Position numbers and translations under genes: made by a program | In this document: one piece after another, positions 1-8,936 of the stretch | How positions within the stretch are numbered: the first letter of the stretch is position 1 | How the letters are laid out: every line of letters starts with the position of its first letter | DNA from: Bacteroides clarus YIT 12056 | Lineage (GTDB): Bacteria; Bacteroidota; Bacteroidia; Bacteroidales; Bacteroidaceae | Assembly (NCBI RefSeq): GCF_900129655.1 | Contig: NZ_FQWK01000006.1 | Location: forward strand, 326,483-390,482 | DNA: 64,000 nucleotides | Direction: 5' to 3' | Notes under the pieces: generated by a model | What the model saw: only the letters and a program-made list of their open reading frames with translations | Told to the model about the DNA's origin: nothing | The model's database searches: none

Positions 1-317
1 ACTTCTTTCTTTGGCTCACCTAATAAGACAGCGACATAACCTTTTGTATGCGAAATACTGATAGAAAAAGAGCCGTCTGCCAAATAAGGCTTTCCATTAG
101 AATAATAGCGTATTTCTTTCTCCTCACCAAGCATTGTATACAACAACACACGCACAGCCAGCCACTCCAATCTACGAGAACCGGCTGCAAATTTCCCGAT
201 ACCCTCTTCATATTTCCCTTTATGAGGAAGTAAGGCAAGCATTTCTTCCAGGCTTTCACTTGTTTTCCAGATACCCCATCTGTATGAATTCTCTGTATAT
301 TGTTTAAAAACGGGCAT
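1..317 (-). CDS. 4'-phosphopantetheinyl transferase superfamily protein (truncated by window edge)
   Basis: This is the 5' part of a gene that runs off the left edge, with about 105 codons visible. The reading frame starts at the ATG complementary to 315-317 and begins MPVFKQYTEN. It contains the Sfp/AcpS-type signature GKPYLADGSFSISISHTKG, in which the GKP and SxSHT blocks are typical of enzymes that transfer phosphopantetheine from CoA to a carrier-protein serine. The downstream Mg-binding block lies outside the window. The start overlaps the gldE stop by one base (TAATG), so it is probably translationally coupled to gldE. The carrier substrate cannot be told from this fragment. Confidence 0.85.
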   Translation of the reverse strand, partial: MPVFKQYTENSYRWGIWKTSESLEEMLALLPHKGKYEEGIGKFAAGSRRLEWLAVRVLLYTMLGEEKEIRYYSNGKPYLADGSFSISISHTKGYVAVLLGEPKKE

Positions 318-1669
318 TATTTCTCTGTTTCAGTACCTTCCCGAACCGGCTCATCAATTGTAAACTTCACCTTTAAGATACGGCGGTTATCCATTTCAAG
401 AACTTCAAATTCATAACAATCATAGGTCACTTTCTCATGAAGTGCCGGAAACTCCCCTTTCAACTCAAGCAAAAGCCCCGCCAAAGTATCGGCGTCACCT
501 GCCACCTCATCAAAGGTTTCTTCATCTATCTTGGTTATCTTATAGAAATCCGTCAGTTGTGTTTTAGCCTCAAACACCCATGTATGGTCATTGAGTACAG
601 CATATGTACGCTCTTCATCATCGTATTCATCACGAATCTCGCCCACAATCTCTTCAATAATGTCTTCCATCGTGACAATACCCGACGTTCCTCCGAATTC
701 ATCCACCACAATAGCGATATGAATCTTGTTTGCCTGAAAATCACGCAACAAATCATCAATCATCTTGGTTTCCGGAACAAAATACGCCGGACGAATCAAT
801 GACTGCCAACGGAAATTATCCCCCTTATTCAGATGAGGGAGCAAGTCCTTGATATAAAGCACCCCCTTTATATTGTCACGCGTCTCCGCATAAACGGGAA
901 TACGCGAATAAGCATTCTCCACAATACACTTCAACACATCCTTAAAAGGAGTACGGATTTCCAAGTCAACCACATCCAAACGCGATGTCATGACTTCCTT
1001 GGCCGTTTCACCACCAAAGCGAATGATGCCCTCCAAAATATTATTTTCTTCCGAGAGCTCGGCTTTATCCGTCAACTCCAACGCATGCGAAAGTTCATCT
1101 ACTGAAATATTATGATTCTTACGTACAAAATGCTTATTAAGAAACGAAGTAGAGCGTACCAGTATTGACGATAACGGATAGAATATGGAACGGCATGCCA
1201 TGATACCGGGAGCAGCAAAACGGCAAAAAGCCAATGTTTTTTGCGCCGAATAAATCTTCGGCATAATTTCACCGAAAAGCAGCAACAGGAAAGTCAATAT
1301 AACCGTCAGGATTAAAAACTCCGCAATGGCTGAATGGAATTGGAACACATTCATAAAAAAGAAATTGCAAAGCATGATAATCGTTACATTCACGAAGTTG
1401 TTCGTAATCAGTATCGTGGCTAACAATCGTTCTGTATCATCCAATAGATTTTTGATTTTCCCGTCAGAAGGGTGTTTCCCCTCTTCAACAGAATTCAAAT
1501 CGGACGGCGAGAGTGAAAAGAATGCTATTTCGGAAGCCGAAGCAAAACCGGAAGCAAGTAAAAGCACACCTGCCAATACAATGGCTATAATAGCCGAAAC
1601 AGAAGGAGCATGTACGGTTATACCGTTAAATATATCCGCCAACTGGCATAAATAAGCGTCTGGGTCCAA
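317..1669 (-). CDS. gldE: GldE-type CNNM/CBS-domain membrane protein
   Basis: The 450-residue protein has an N-terminal DUF21/CNNM membrane domain (about 25-190, several hydrophobic segments and the GEIMPK motif). A CBS pair follows (about 215-340, with VVDEFGGTSGIVTMEDIIEEIVGEI) and then a CorC/HlyC-type C-terminal domain. This is the architecture of magnesium/cobalt efflux-like proteins. In Bacteroidota the copy next to ssb and mutY is called GldE after the gliding machinery, but Bacteroides do not glide, so the role is more likely ion homeostasis or envelope maintenance. It lies 23 bp downstream of ssb in a mutY-ssb-gldE-PPTase operon. A second CNNM/CBS gene occurs at 59.2 kb. Confidence 0.88.
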   Translation of the reverse strand: MDPDAYLCQLADIFNGITVHAPSVSAIIAIVLAGVLLLASGFASASEIAFFSLSPSDLNSVEEGKHPSDGKIKNLLDDTERLLATILITNNFVNVTIIMLCNFFFMNVFQFHSAIAEFLILTVILTFLLLLFGEIMPKIYSAQKTLAFCRFAAPGIMACRSIFYPLSSILVRSTSFLNKHFVRKNHNISVDELSHALELTDKAELSEENNILEGIIRFGGETAKEVMTSRLDVVDLEIRTPFKDVLKCIVENAYSRIPVYAETRDNIKGVLYIKDLLPHLNKGDNFRWQSLIRPAYFVPETKMIDDLLRDFQANKIHIAIVVDEFGGTSGIVTMEDIIEEIVGEIRDEYDDEERTYAVLNDHTWVFEAKTQLTDFYKITKIDEETFDEVAGDADTLAGLLLELKGEFPALHEKVTYDCYEFEVLEMDNRRILKVKFTIDEPVREGTETEK

Positions 1670-1692
1670 AGATTTTGGTTTTAGTTAAACAA

Positions 1693-2148
1693 TTAGAACG
1701 GTAAATCGTCCGTCGGATTATTTTGCGCAGGAGTAACCTGCGATTGTGTTGACTGTACGGGAGCACCCGTTTGTCCGGGCATACCGGCCTGCGGCGCGGT
1801 TCCGGGCACTGCGCTTCTCGCAGAGAGCATTTCCATGTTATCTACAAAAATTTCTGTTACATAGCGTTTCGCACCGGTCTGATCATCATACGAACGAGTC
1901 CGTATTTTACCTTCCACATAAAGCTTGTCTCCCTTATGCACGTATTTCTCAGCCGTTTCCGCCAGTCCGCGCCAAAGGACAAGATTATGCCACTCCGTAC
2001 GTTCAGGAACTTGCGTTCCATTTGCCAATGTATAGGCACGGTCTGAAGTAGCCAAAGGGAAAGTAGCGACAGCTACACCGGTATCAAGGTATCTCACCTC
2101 AGGGTCTCTGCCTACATTTCCTAATAATATCACTTTATTTACTGACAT
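1693..2148 (-). CDS. ssb: Single-stranded DNA-binding protein
   Basis: This is a 151-residue SSB. The OB-fold starts MSVNKVILLGNVGRDPEVR and covers about residues 1-110. A Gln/Pro/Thr-rich linker follows, and the protein ends in the acidic tip DDLPF, which recruits partner proteins at replication and repair sites. Length and layout are normal for the family. The gene sits between mutY and gldE on the same strand, 72 bp after mutY, so co-transcription with the repair glycosylase is likely. Confidence 0.97.
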   Translation of the reverse strand: MSVNKVILLGNVGRDPEVRYLDTGVAVATFPLATSDRAYTLANGTQVPERTEWHNLVLWRGLAETAEKYVHKGDKLYVEGKIRTRSYDDQTGAKRYVTEIFVDNMEMLSARSAVPGTAPQAGMPGQTGAPVQSTQSQVTPAQNNPTDDLPF

Positions 2149-2220
2149 ACGCTTTCAACTTTAAAATTTGTTGCCAAAATTAACGAGAATAACAACATCA
2201 TGCAAGAATACAGCCAACTT

Positions 2221-3273
2221 TTATACATACTTCTCCAAAAAAGCATGTACTAAACGAGATACCGGATATTGCTCCAAATCTTCCATTCCGATACACTGAT
2301 ATTCCGAAAAAGAACGGGAATTCTCCGGCAAAACAACTTCATAAAAGTTAGCATAAATCACACGATGAGACAAAACATGTTTCACATTCCGAAGCACCGA
2401 ACGTACTTCCGGTATCTCCCCCACCGCCATAAGTGAGCGAAAGGAAACCGATGACAAAAACTCCTCTTCCGATAAATCCCTGTCTGTTTCAACCAATGGC
2501 AACTCAAACAAATTTTTCCAAATATCATCGGCCGTTCGTTTATGTATAAAGGTACACGCGCCCATGCGTACATATATATAATTAAAGTAACGGTTAGACA
2601 TCTTTATCCTATGCTGCTTCACGGGAAGCTGCATAACCTGCCCTTTCGATAAAGCGGTACAACTATCCGCTAAAGGGCAAAACATACAATTAGGTGACTG
2701 TGGCGTACACTGAATAGCCCCGAAATCCATTATGGCCTGATTATACGCAGCCGGCCGGGATTTATCAAGCATTTCATCGGCTAAAGCTGCAAAAAGTTTC
2801 TTCCCTTCCGTAGAATCAATAGGAGTGTCGATACCCCAATAGCGGGAAAGCACACGATATACATTTCCGTCCACTACCGCATAAGGCATATTATAGGCTA
2901 TGGAACAAATAGCGGCAGCCGTATAGTCCCCTACTCCTTTCAAGGCACGGACTTCCTGATAGCTTTCCGGAAACTTACCGTTCATACTCTTGGCAGCGGC
3001 ATGCAGATTACGGGCACGAGAGTAATATCCCAATCCCTGCCAATATTTCAAAACCTCGTCTTCCGAAGCCGAAGCCAAAGTTTCCACATCAGGAAAACGG
3101 CGGATGAAACGAAGGAAATACTCATATCCTTGCGCCACTCGCGTCTGCTGTAAAATAATCTCAGAAATCCATATCCGGTAAGGATCGGCAGTATCCCTCC
3201 AAGGCAAATCGCGTTTATTGTCCGCATACCAATCCAATAAAATTTCAGTCAATCTATTCATATATAGTTCCAT
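2221..3273 (-). CDS. mutY: Adenine DNA glycosylase MutY
   Basis: The 350-residue protein removes adenine mispaired with 8-oxoguanine or guanine. Visible features are the catalytic Glu38 in SEIILQQT, the helix-hairpin-helix LKGVGDYTAAA (111-121) followed by VDGNVYR with catalytic Asp135, and a [4Fe-4S] cluster motif C-X6-C-X2-C-X5-C at Cys189, 196, 199 and 205. The C-terminal part is the NUDIX-like 8-oxoG recognition domain. Met1 or Met5 could be the start. It heads the minus-strand operon with ssb and gldE and is divergent from the HU gene. Confidence 0.96.
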   Translation of the reverse strand: MELYMNRLTEILLDWYADNKRDLPWRDTADPYRIWISEIILQQTRVAQGYEYFLRFIRRFPDVETLASASEDEVLKYWQGLGYYSRARNLHAAAKSMNGKFPESYQEVRALKGVGDYTAAAICSIAYNMPYAVVDGNVYRVLSRYWGIDTPIDSTEGKKLFAALADEMLDKSRPAAYNQAIMDFGAIQCTPQSPNCMFCPLADSCTALSKGQVMQLPVKQHRIKMSNRYFNYIYVRMGACTFIHKRTADDIWKNLFELPLVETDRDLSEEEFLSSVSFRSLMAVGEIPEVRSVLRNVKHVLSHRVIYANFYEVVLPENSRSFSEYQCIGMEDLEQYPVSRLVHAFLEKYV

Positions 3274-3307
3274 ACCCCAAAAGGATGCAGTCCTTTTTTC
3301 GAAAGAA

Positions 3308-3335
3308 CAAAAATACAGTTTTTCAGTCTAACAAA
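3308..3335 (-). promoter_or_regulatory. Candidate Bacteroides promoter for mutY operon
   Basis: On the minus strand TATTTTTG (complement of 3308-3315) matches the TAnnTTTG -7 element. A TTTG (complement of 3332-3335) lies 16 bases upstream, slightly closer than usual for the -33 element. It is 35 bp upstream of the mutY start. Confidence 0.45.
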
Positions 3336-3400
3336 GCTTAATGCTTTGACTTTTTTCAAAAAATGTCCAGAATATATTTTTTAGAGCCGCCAAAAAGCTA

Positions 3401-3408
3401 TATATTTG
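3401..3408 (+). promoter_or_regulatory. Candidate -7 element for the HU gene
   Basis: TATATTTG matches the TAnnTTTG consensus 50 bp before the HU start codon. A T-rich stretch stands where the -33 TTTG would be, without a clear match. Confidence 0.55.
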
Positions 3409-3458
3409 CAGTCCAAAAAATTAGAAAACTATAGTAATAATATTTTTTTTAAGAAAAA

Positions 3459-3734
3459 ATGACTAAAGCTGATATTGTAAACGAAATTACAAAGAACACC
3501 GGAATTGACAAAGTCACAGTACTTACAACCGTTGAAGCGTTCATGGACGCAGTGAAGGCATCTTTATCTAAAGATGAAAATGTTTATCTCCGCGGGTTTG
3601 GTAGTTTTGTAGTGAAGAAAAGAGCTCAGAAAACAGCTCGTAACATCTCAAAGAACACTACTATCATCATTCCGGAACACAACATTCCGGCTTTTAAACC
3701 TGCCAAGACATTCACCATTGCTGTGAAAAAATAA
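3459..3734 (+). CDS. HU/IHF family DNA-binding protein
   Basis: This 91-residue, lysine-rich protein begins MTKADIVNEITKNTGID and carries the HU signature around VYLRGFGSFVVKKRAQKTARN, followed by IPEHNIPAFKPAKTF, the beta-arm with the conserved proline and the C-terminal helix. It is a nucleoid-associated protein that bends DNA as a dimer. Bacteroides genomes carry several HU paralogues, so the hup label is not assigned. It precedes the small mS38-like gene by 36 bp and probably shares its transcript. Confidence 0.95.
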   Translation: MTKADIVNEITKNTGIDKVTVLTTVEAFMDAVKASLSKDENVYLRGFGSFVVKKRAQKTARNISKNTTIIIPEHNIPAFKPAKTFTIAVKK

Positions 3735-3770
3735 TAAACAATTAGTATTAACCCATAAAATTTTGAAGCT

Positions 3771-3863
3771 ATGCCAAGCGGAAAGAAGAAAAAAAGACAT
3801 AAAATGTCTACGCACAAGCGTAAAAAAAGACTAAGAAAGAACAGACATAAAAGCAAAAAGTAA
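3771..3863 (+). CDS. AURKAIP1/COX24-domain (mS38/bS22-like) small ribosomal protein
   Basis: This 30-codon ORF begins MPSGKKKKRHKMSTHKRKKR and is almost entirely Lys, Arg and His. The K-M-x-x-H-K-x-K-K-R-x-x-K-x-R pattern is that of the AURKAIP1/COX24 family, which includes mitochondrial mS38 and actinobacterial bS22 on the small ribosomal subunit. Homologues of about this length are widespread in Bacteroidota next to an HU gene and an RNase E/G gene, as here. A strong hairpin terminator follows 23 bp after the stop, which supports it as the last gene of an HU transcript. The function in Bacteroides is inferred from the family. Confidence 0.8.
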   Translation: MPSGKKKKRHKMSTHKRKKRLRKNRHKSKK

Positions 3864-3885
3864 TTTTTAGTCTGAAGGACAAAAT

Positions 3886-3934
3886 AAAGAACAAACTTGT
3901 GAAGCTAATTGTCTCGCGGGTTTGTTCTTTGTTT
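3886..3934 (+). terminator. Intrinsic terminator after HU/mS38-like genes
   Basis: An 11-bp perfect stem pairs AAAGAACAAAC (3886-3896) with GTTTGTTCTTT (3920-3930) and is followed by GTTT. It separates the HU transcript from the RNase G gene. Confidence 0.75.
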
Positions 3935-4030
3935 AAGTATCAAACCGATACATCAATACACAACTATTGATGTATCGGTCAATCTGAACAGAAAATATCT
4001 GTATAATAAAAATGTAAAAAGCAAATTATT

Positions 4031-5605
4031 GTGACAAGCGAACTCGTTGTAGACGTACAGCCCAAAGAGGTCTCCATAGCTTTACTCGAAGATAAAAGCC
4101 TGGTAGAGCTTCAAAGCGAAGGAAGAAACATTTCCTTCTCTGTGGGCAATATGTATTTGGGACGCGTCAAGAAATTGATGCCGGGCCTGAATGCCTGCTT
4201 CGTGGACGTGGGTTACGAGAAAGACGCTTTTCTTCATTATCTGGACTTAGGTCCTCAATTTAACTCGTTAGAAAAATACGTAAAGCAGACTTTAAGCGAT
4301 AAAAAGAAGCTTAATCCAATTACCAAAGCAACCATACTTCCCGATCTTGAAAAGGACGGAACAGTATCCAACACACTCAAGGTAGGACAAGAAGTAGTGG
4401 TGCAAATCGTAAAGGAACCTATCTCGACCAAAGGACCGCGCCTGACTTCCGAGCTCTCTTTTGCCGGACGCTATCTCGTGCTAATTCCTTTCAACGATAA
4501 GGTTTCCGTATCACAAAAAATTAAATCGAGCGAAGAACGCGCCCGTCTCAAACAACTGCTGATGAGCATCAAGCCTAAGAATTTTGGTGTCATCGTCCGC
4601 ACTGTCGCCGAAGGAAAACGCGTAGCCGAGCTTGACGGAGAGCTTAAAGTATTACTGAAACATTGGGAAGAAGCTATTACCAAAGTACAAAAAGCGACCA
4701 AGTATCCGACACTGATTTACGAAGAAACCAGCCGTGCCGTAGGTTTATTGCGCGACTTGTTCAATCCTTCTTTCGAAAACATCTACGTGAACAACGAAGC
4801 TGTCTTCAACGAAATCAAGGATTATGTAACACTCATCGCCCCTGAACGGGCAGGAATCGTAAAACTGTACAAAGGTCAACTTCCCATTTATGACAATTTC
4901 GGTATCACCAAGCAGATAAAGTCATCATTTGGCAAAACCGTTTCATACAAAAGCGGAGCTTACCTGATTATTGAGCACACTGAGGCGCTTCACGTAGTAG
5001 ACGTGAACAGCGGTAACCGCACCAAGAATGCCAACGGGCAGGAAGCCAACGCACTGGAAGTGAATCTGGGAGCCGCTGATGAGCTGGCACGCCAATTGCG
5101 GCTAAGAGATATGGGTGGTATCATCGTGGTGGATTTCATTGACATGAATGAAGCCGAAAACAGACAAAAGCTTTACGAACGTATGTGCGCCAACATGCAG
5201 AAAGACAGGGCACGCCACAATATCCTGCCGCTCAGTAAATTCGGATTGATGCAAATCACGCGTCAGCGAGTACGCCCGGCAATGGATGTGAATACTACGG
5301 AGACCTGTCCGACCTGTTTCGGTAAGGGCACTATTAAATCGTCCATCCTCTTTACGGACACCTTAGAGAGTAAAATTGACTACCTTGTCAACAAACTGAA
5401 GATAAAGAAATTCTCGTTACACATCCACCCGTATATCGCTGCCTACATCAATCAGGGAGTTCTCTCACTGAAACGGAAATGGCAGATGAAATACGGATTC
5501 GGAATCAAGATTATTCCAAGTCAGAAATTAGCGTTTCTGGAGTATATCTTCTACGATCCGCAAGGAGAAGAGATTGATATGAAGGAAGAAATCGAAATCA
5601 AATAA
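4031..5605 (+). CDS. rng: Ribonuclease E/G family endoribonuclease
   Basis: The 524-residue protein starts at GTG (4031), where the family's N-terminus aligns. An S1 RNA-binding domain lies at about 35-110 (MYLGRVKKLMPGLNACFVDVG). The catalytic DNase-I-like domain carries the two metal-binding aspartates in HVVDVNSGN (about 322) and VVDFIDM (about 367). The Zn-link C-P-T-C follows at about 425 (CPTCFGKG). There is no long C-terminal scaffold, so it matches RNase G or a short RNase E that processes rRNA and decays mRNA. It ends at a bidirectional terminator shared with the convergent alcohol dehydrogenase gene. Confidence 0.93.
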   Translation: MTSELVVDVQPKEVSIALLEDKSLVELQSEGRNISFSVGNMYLGRVKKLMPGLNACFVDVGYEKDAFLHYLDLGPQFNSLEKYVKQTLSDKKKLNPITKATILPDLEKDGTVSNTLKVGQEVVVQIVKEPISTKGPRLTSELSFAGRYLVLIPFNDKVSVSQKIKSSEERARLKQLLMSIKPKNFGVIVRTVAEGKRVAELDGELKVLLKHWEEAITKVQKATKYPTLIYEETSRAVGLLRDLFNPSFENIYVNNEAVFNEIKDYVTLIAPERAGIVKLYKGQLPIYDNFGITKQIKSSFGKTVSYKSGAYLIIEHTEALHVVDVNSGNRTKNANGQEANALEVNLGAADELARQLRLRDMGGIIVVDFIDMNEAENRQKLYERMCANMQKDRARHNILPLSKFGLMQITRQRVRPAMDVNTTETCPTCFGKGTIKSSILFTDTLESKIDYLVNKLKIKKFSLHIHPYIAAYINQGVLSLKRKWQMKYGFGIKIIPSQKLAFLEYIFYDPQGEEIDMKEEIEIK

Positions 5606-5644
5606 AAAAACGGCGAAGTCAGATAAACACTTCGCCGTTTTTTT
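5604..5644. terminator. Bidirectional intrinsic terminator
   Basis: A 16-bp perfect inverted repeat pairs 5604-5619 with 5629-5644. The core CGGCGAAGT/ACTTCGCCG is flanked by seven As and seven Ts, giving a U-tract in either direction. It sits between convergent rng and the iron alcohol dehydrogenase gene. Confidence 0.92.
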
Positions 5645-5652
5645 GTTCATTA

Positions 5653-6825
5653 TCACAATGCCAGACGGTAGATTTCCTTGCTGTCCTGTTTTGTCAGTTT
5701 CACATAATTGCCCACAAACTCTCCTTTATTGCGATGCAGGCTATCCGCCAGGCGGTCTATATCGGGCTCCTCAATACCCAGTTCCTTAAAATTAACCGGT
5801 AGTCCTATAAAGCGGAAAAAATGCTTCAAACGGGACACTCCGGCCAAAGCCATCTCTTCCAAATCCTCCGATTCGGGAATACCGAAAACACGGTTGGCAA
5901 ATTGGGCTATCTTTTTCGGATTATGTCCAGCCATAAAAATCATCCATGCCGGAACTATCACAGACAATCCTGCTCCATGCGTAACGTTATAAATCGCACT
6001 GACTTCATGCTCCAAAAAATGCGAAGCCCAGTCTTCCTCACAACCTACGCCGCAAGTTCCGTTATGAGCTATCGTTCCGCACCACATTATATTGGCACGT
6101 GCGCCATAATCTTCCGGATTCCGCTGGATGCGATAAGCTTCTTTAATGATAGCCGTCAGCGTACCCTCACAAAGACGATCGCTTATTTCCACATCCTGCG
6201 TATTAGTGAAATAACGCTCCATGATATGCACCATCATATCGGCGATACCGCAAGCCATTTGAAAAGGCGGCAATGTATAAGTCAATTCGGGATTCATAAT
6301 GGAAAAAACCGGGCGCAACAGTTCCGGCACACGCAAGCTCAGTTTTTGCAAGGTATCCACTTTCGTGATAACCGAGTTGCCCGAACCCTCGCTACCCGCA
6401 GCGGGAATCGTCAGAACAACGGCAACTTTCAATGCTTTCACCACTTTCGCCTTACCTATAAAGAAATCCCAAAAATCACCTTCATAAGGCACACCGGCAG
6501 CAATAGCCTTTGCTGTGTCAATCACAGAGCCGCCTCCTACGGGGAGCAGTAAATCAGCCTGTTCACGACGGCAAAGTTCAATCCCCTCATACACCTTTGT
6601 ATCCACCGGATTAGGCTGTACGCCACCCATTTCACAATACTGAATACCGGCTTCCCGCAAAGATTGCTTCACCCTGTCCAACAATCCGCTTCGCACCACG
6701 GAACCGCCGCCATATACAATCATCACTTTCCGTGCTCCATACTTACCGGCCAAAATACCGACCTGCATTTCCGTCTCCTTGCCGAAAACAAACTCCGTAG
6801 GACTGTAAAAGACAAAATTATTCAT
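5653..6825 (-). CDS. Iron-containing alcohol dehydrogenase, YqhD/BDH-like
   Basis: This is a 390-residue group III alcohol dehydrogenase. The nucleotide-binding loop GGGSVIDTAKAIA is at 97-109. Metal ligands equivalent to those of E. coli YqhD are visible as Asp196, His200, His269 and His283. The family reduces aldehydes with NAD(P)H, and the substrate cannot be read from sequence. It is the last gene of the inositol-lipid operon, 10 bp after the PAP2 gene, and ends at a strong terminator. Whether the co-location reflects a role in lipid synthesis (for example a long-chain aldehyde step) is open. Confidence 0.9.
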   Translation of the reverse strand: MNNFVFYSPTEFVFGKETEMQVGILAGKYGARKVMIVYGGGSVVRSGLLDRVKQSLREAGIQYCEMGGVQPNPVDTKVYEGIELCRREQADLLLPVGGGSVIDTAKAIAAGVPYEGDFWDFFIGKAKVVKALKVAVVLTIPAAGSEGSGNSVITKVDTLQKLSLRVPELLRPVFSIMNPELTYTLPPFQMACGIADMMVHIMERYFTNTQDVEISDRLCEGTLTAIIKEAYRIQRNPEDYGARANIMWCGTIAHNGTCGVGCEEDWASHFLEHEVSAIYNVTHGAGLSVIVPAWMIFMAGHNPKKIAQFANRVFGIPESEDLEEMALAGVSRLKHFFRFIGLPVNFKELGIEEPDIDRLADSLHRNKGEFVGNYVKLTKQDSKEIYRLAL

Positions 6826-6835
6826 ACTTGTATTA

Positions 6836-7768
6836 TCATTTTATATATTGACTGTATCTTTCAAAGAAACGTTTGAACGCCCCCCATTTCATCAATCCCC
6901 GCTCAAATAGCAGAATCCCCAGCAGAGCACAGGAAATGCCCAACATCACGTCAATCAGATAATGATGACCGGAATAAACGGCCGTCCACCAGATACCCAC
7001 CATGATAACAGAGAACAAAGCTATCAGCCATTTTTTACAACGCCCCATAACAGCATACGCTACCGCTACCACCATATAAGCAGCATGCAATGAAGGAACA
7101 GCGGCAAACACATTGGCATTCCGCCCATAAATGGAATGAAAGACAGAACATCCCAGCAGTTCGTCAAAACGTCCCAACCCCGCTACATTACCCGGAGTAT
7201 CAAGAATCGGCTCAAAGCCGTAGTTCATGGCATACCAAGGTGGTGCTGCCGGATGGATGTAATATCCGGCAAATCCGATAAGATTTACCAGCAGAAAGAC
7301 CATGGCAAAACGAAGGTACACCTTACGCTCGCCTTTCAGATAAAGCCACAAGCCGAACGCAATAGGAACAGGAACCCAGCAAAGATAGAATATACCTGCA
7401 AGGAAATCGCCTATCGTACAGTGATTCTGCGCAAAATACTCACAGGGAATCAACGTTGCCCCATCAATCGAGATACCGAACAATGACTTCTCCGCCTCAT
7501 ACAATCCCTGTACATCAATAGGATTCACCTCATAATTGGGATATACTCGCATCCAGTCGTAAGAAATGCCAAAGATGATAAAAGGAAGTAGCGCCACCGC
7601 CAATTTACGGGTTGTTTTCCCCGCAAAGAAGAGTACCAGAAACAGACCCGCCATCAGAAGATGCTCTGTACGGAGCCCTATACACACGGCCGTCAACAAC
7701 AAGAACAGCACCGTAACGACAGCAACGGGCAGCGCTTCTTTGACAGAAGGAAAAATATTCTTTCTCAT
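6836..7768 (-). CDS. PAP2_3 family membrane enzyme, inositol phosphorylceramide synthase-like
   Basis: This 310-residue polytopic membrane protein has the PAP2_3/AUR1-type motifs HPAAPPWY (172-179), AAVPSLHAAY with the nucleophile-site His228, and YSGHHYLIDVMLG with His269 and Asp273. This pattern belongs to enzymes that move a phospho-headgroup between lipids. Its place next to inositol-phosphate synthase and a CDP-alcohol phosphotransferase matches the characterised B. thetaiotaomicron inositol-lipid cluster (BT_1522-1526), in which the PAP2 member is the putative inositol phosphorylceramide synthase. The start overlaps the upstream stop by one base. The exact reaction is inferred from family and context. 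Confidence 0.82.
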   Translation of the reverse strand: MRKNIFPSVKEALPVAVVTVLFLLLTAVCIGLRTEHLLMAGLFLVLFFAGKTTRKLAVALLPFIIFGISYDWMRVYPNYEVNPIDVQGLYEAEKSLFGISIDGATLIPCEYFAQNHCTIGDFLAGIFYLCWVPVPIAFGLWLYLKGERKVYLRFAMVFLLVNLIGFAGYYIHPAAPPWYAMNYGFEPILDTPGNVAGLGRFDELLGCSVFHSIYGRNANVFAAVPSLHAAYMVVAVAYAVMGRCKKWLIALFSVIMVGIWWTAVYSGHHYLIDVMLGISCALLGILLFERGLMKWGAFKRFFERYSQYIK

Positions 7769-8418
7769 TATTGCTTCTTTAATAATTTATGGCAATGCGC
7801 AATACGCGCAAATGCCGTCAAATTGGCAAGAACGGCTATCACAGCCATCGGAACAATCAGTATCAACATGGGGTCGAATGCCTTGCAATCTCCGAAAATA
7901 CCGCAGAACAAAGCGCCAAGACTGGTCAGCACCACACGCTCGGGGCGTTGCATGAAACCTACTTTACACTCCAGCCCCAGTCCTTCGGCACGTGCGCGCA
8001 CATAACTCACCATAAGCGAACCTATCAACGCGACAAAAGTTATCATCGAGCCCCACAGATAACCTTGCAAAATCAGATAATAGAAGATACCGAACAACGT
8101 CACCATCTCGCTATAACGGTCGAGCACCGAGTCATACAATGCGCCAAACGTGGAAGACATATTGCCTACACGCGCCACACGCCCGTCCATCATGTCGAAC
8201 AAACCGGCAAAGAGAACGATTCCTCCGCCCCAACCCACATAGGCCGGTTCACCCGGTTTATACACACCCGCATACACAAATACGCACGCAGCCACAATGT
8301 TCATCACCAGTCCGGTGGTAGTAATAAAATTAGGCGTAATGCCCACCTTAATCATGCCATGCACAACCGGATTTATAATCTTATAAATCAACTGTTGCAG
8401 CCAATCTCTATAATTCAT
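7768..8418 (-). CDS. CDP-alcohol phosphatidyltransferase, probable phosphatidylinositol phosphate synthase
   Basis: The 216-residue membrane protein carries the complete CDP-alcohol phosphotransferase motif D-x2-D-G-x2-A-R-x8-G-x3-D-x3-D, at Asp75, Asp78, Gly79, Ala82, Arg83, Gly92, Asp96 and Asp100, with several membrane segments. The enzymes join a CDP-diacylglycerol to an alcohol. Inositol 1-phosphate is the likely acceptor because the operon's first gene makes it and the second encodes a lipid-phosphate phosphatase. It is 11 bp downstream of the GtrA gene and overlaps the PAP2 gene by one base. Another acceptor alcohol cannot be excluded from sequence. Confidence 0.85.
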   Translation of the reverse strand: MNYRDWLQQLIYKIINPVVHGMIKVGITPNFITTTGLVMNIVAACVFVYAGVYKPGEPAYVGWGGGIVLFAGLFDMMDGRVARVGNMSSTFGALYDSVLDRYSEMVTLFGIFYYLILQGYLWGSMITFVALIGSLMVSYVRARAEGLGLECKVGFMQRPERVVLTSLGALFCGIFGDCKAFDPMLILIVPMAVIAVLANLTAFARIAHCHKLLKKQ

Positions 8419-8429
8419 ATCAGTTCTAT

Positions 8430-8936
8430 TTAGTCTCTAAAATATTGTCGTATAAATTTTCTGAAATTATGATTGCGATATACGAATACCCGTTGCAGAT
8501 GATAGTTCCAGAAAAACGCCACCAGAACGGCTACGATTACTTTGGACAGGATAAACACATCGTTTATGTAATGTCCCAGCAATCCGTCCACCCAGTGCAT
8601 GCCCGTCAGCCACTCCGTCAGGGCAAATGTGCCCCATGTATTCAATAAAATACTACCTCCCCAGACAAAAAGATATTTCAGCGCAACGTGCGTTTTTTTA
8701 CAGTCGTCCGCATGAAACACCCAGCCGTAGTTAATGACGCAATTCACCATGCCGCCGGCCACGGAGCCTAAGAAAGTAGCGTACAAATAAAAAAGTCCGG
8801 ATAGTTTAACCAGCAGAATGGTCACAAGAAAATCCACAAGACTTGCCACATACGACGAAAGCTGGGCCTTCACAAAGACCCAAACAGCATGACGCCAACC
8901 TGCAAATCCCGATATTTCTTTCAGCCTATCAGCCAT
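8430..8936 (-). CDS. GtrA family membrane protein
   Basis: This is a 168-residue protein with four hydrophobic segments and the GtrA-like layout. The start [45 protein letters not shown] matches the family pattern of a polar residue run then F-x-N-Y/W. GtrA-family proteins are thought to flip or position polyprenyl- or lipid-linked sugars across the inner membrane. In this operon it may help translocate an inositol-lipid intermediate, which is inference. It overlaps the 3' end of the PgpA-like gene by 16 bp, indicating translational coupling. Confidence 0.82.
   Translation of the reverse strand: MADRLKEISGFAGWRHAVWVFVKAQLSSYVASLVDFLVTILLVKLSGLFYLYATFLGSVAGGMVNCVINYGWVFHADDCKKTHVALKYLFVWGGSILLNTWGTFALTEWLTGMHWVDGLLGHYINDVFILSKVIVAVLVAFFWNYHLQRVFVYRNHNFRKFIRQYFRD

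Noticed and set aside
20..259. Minus-strand ORF of 79 codons near the left edge
   Set aside because: It is in another frame of the phosphopantetheinyl transferase gene, whose signature motif is clear.
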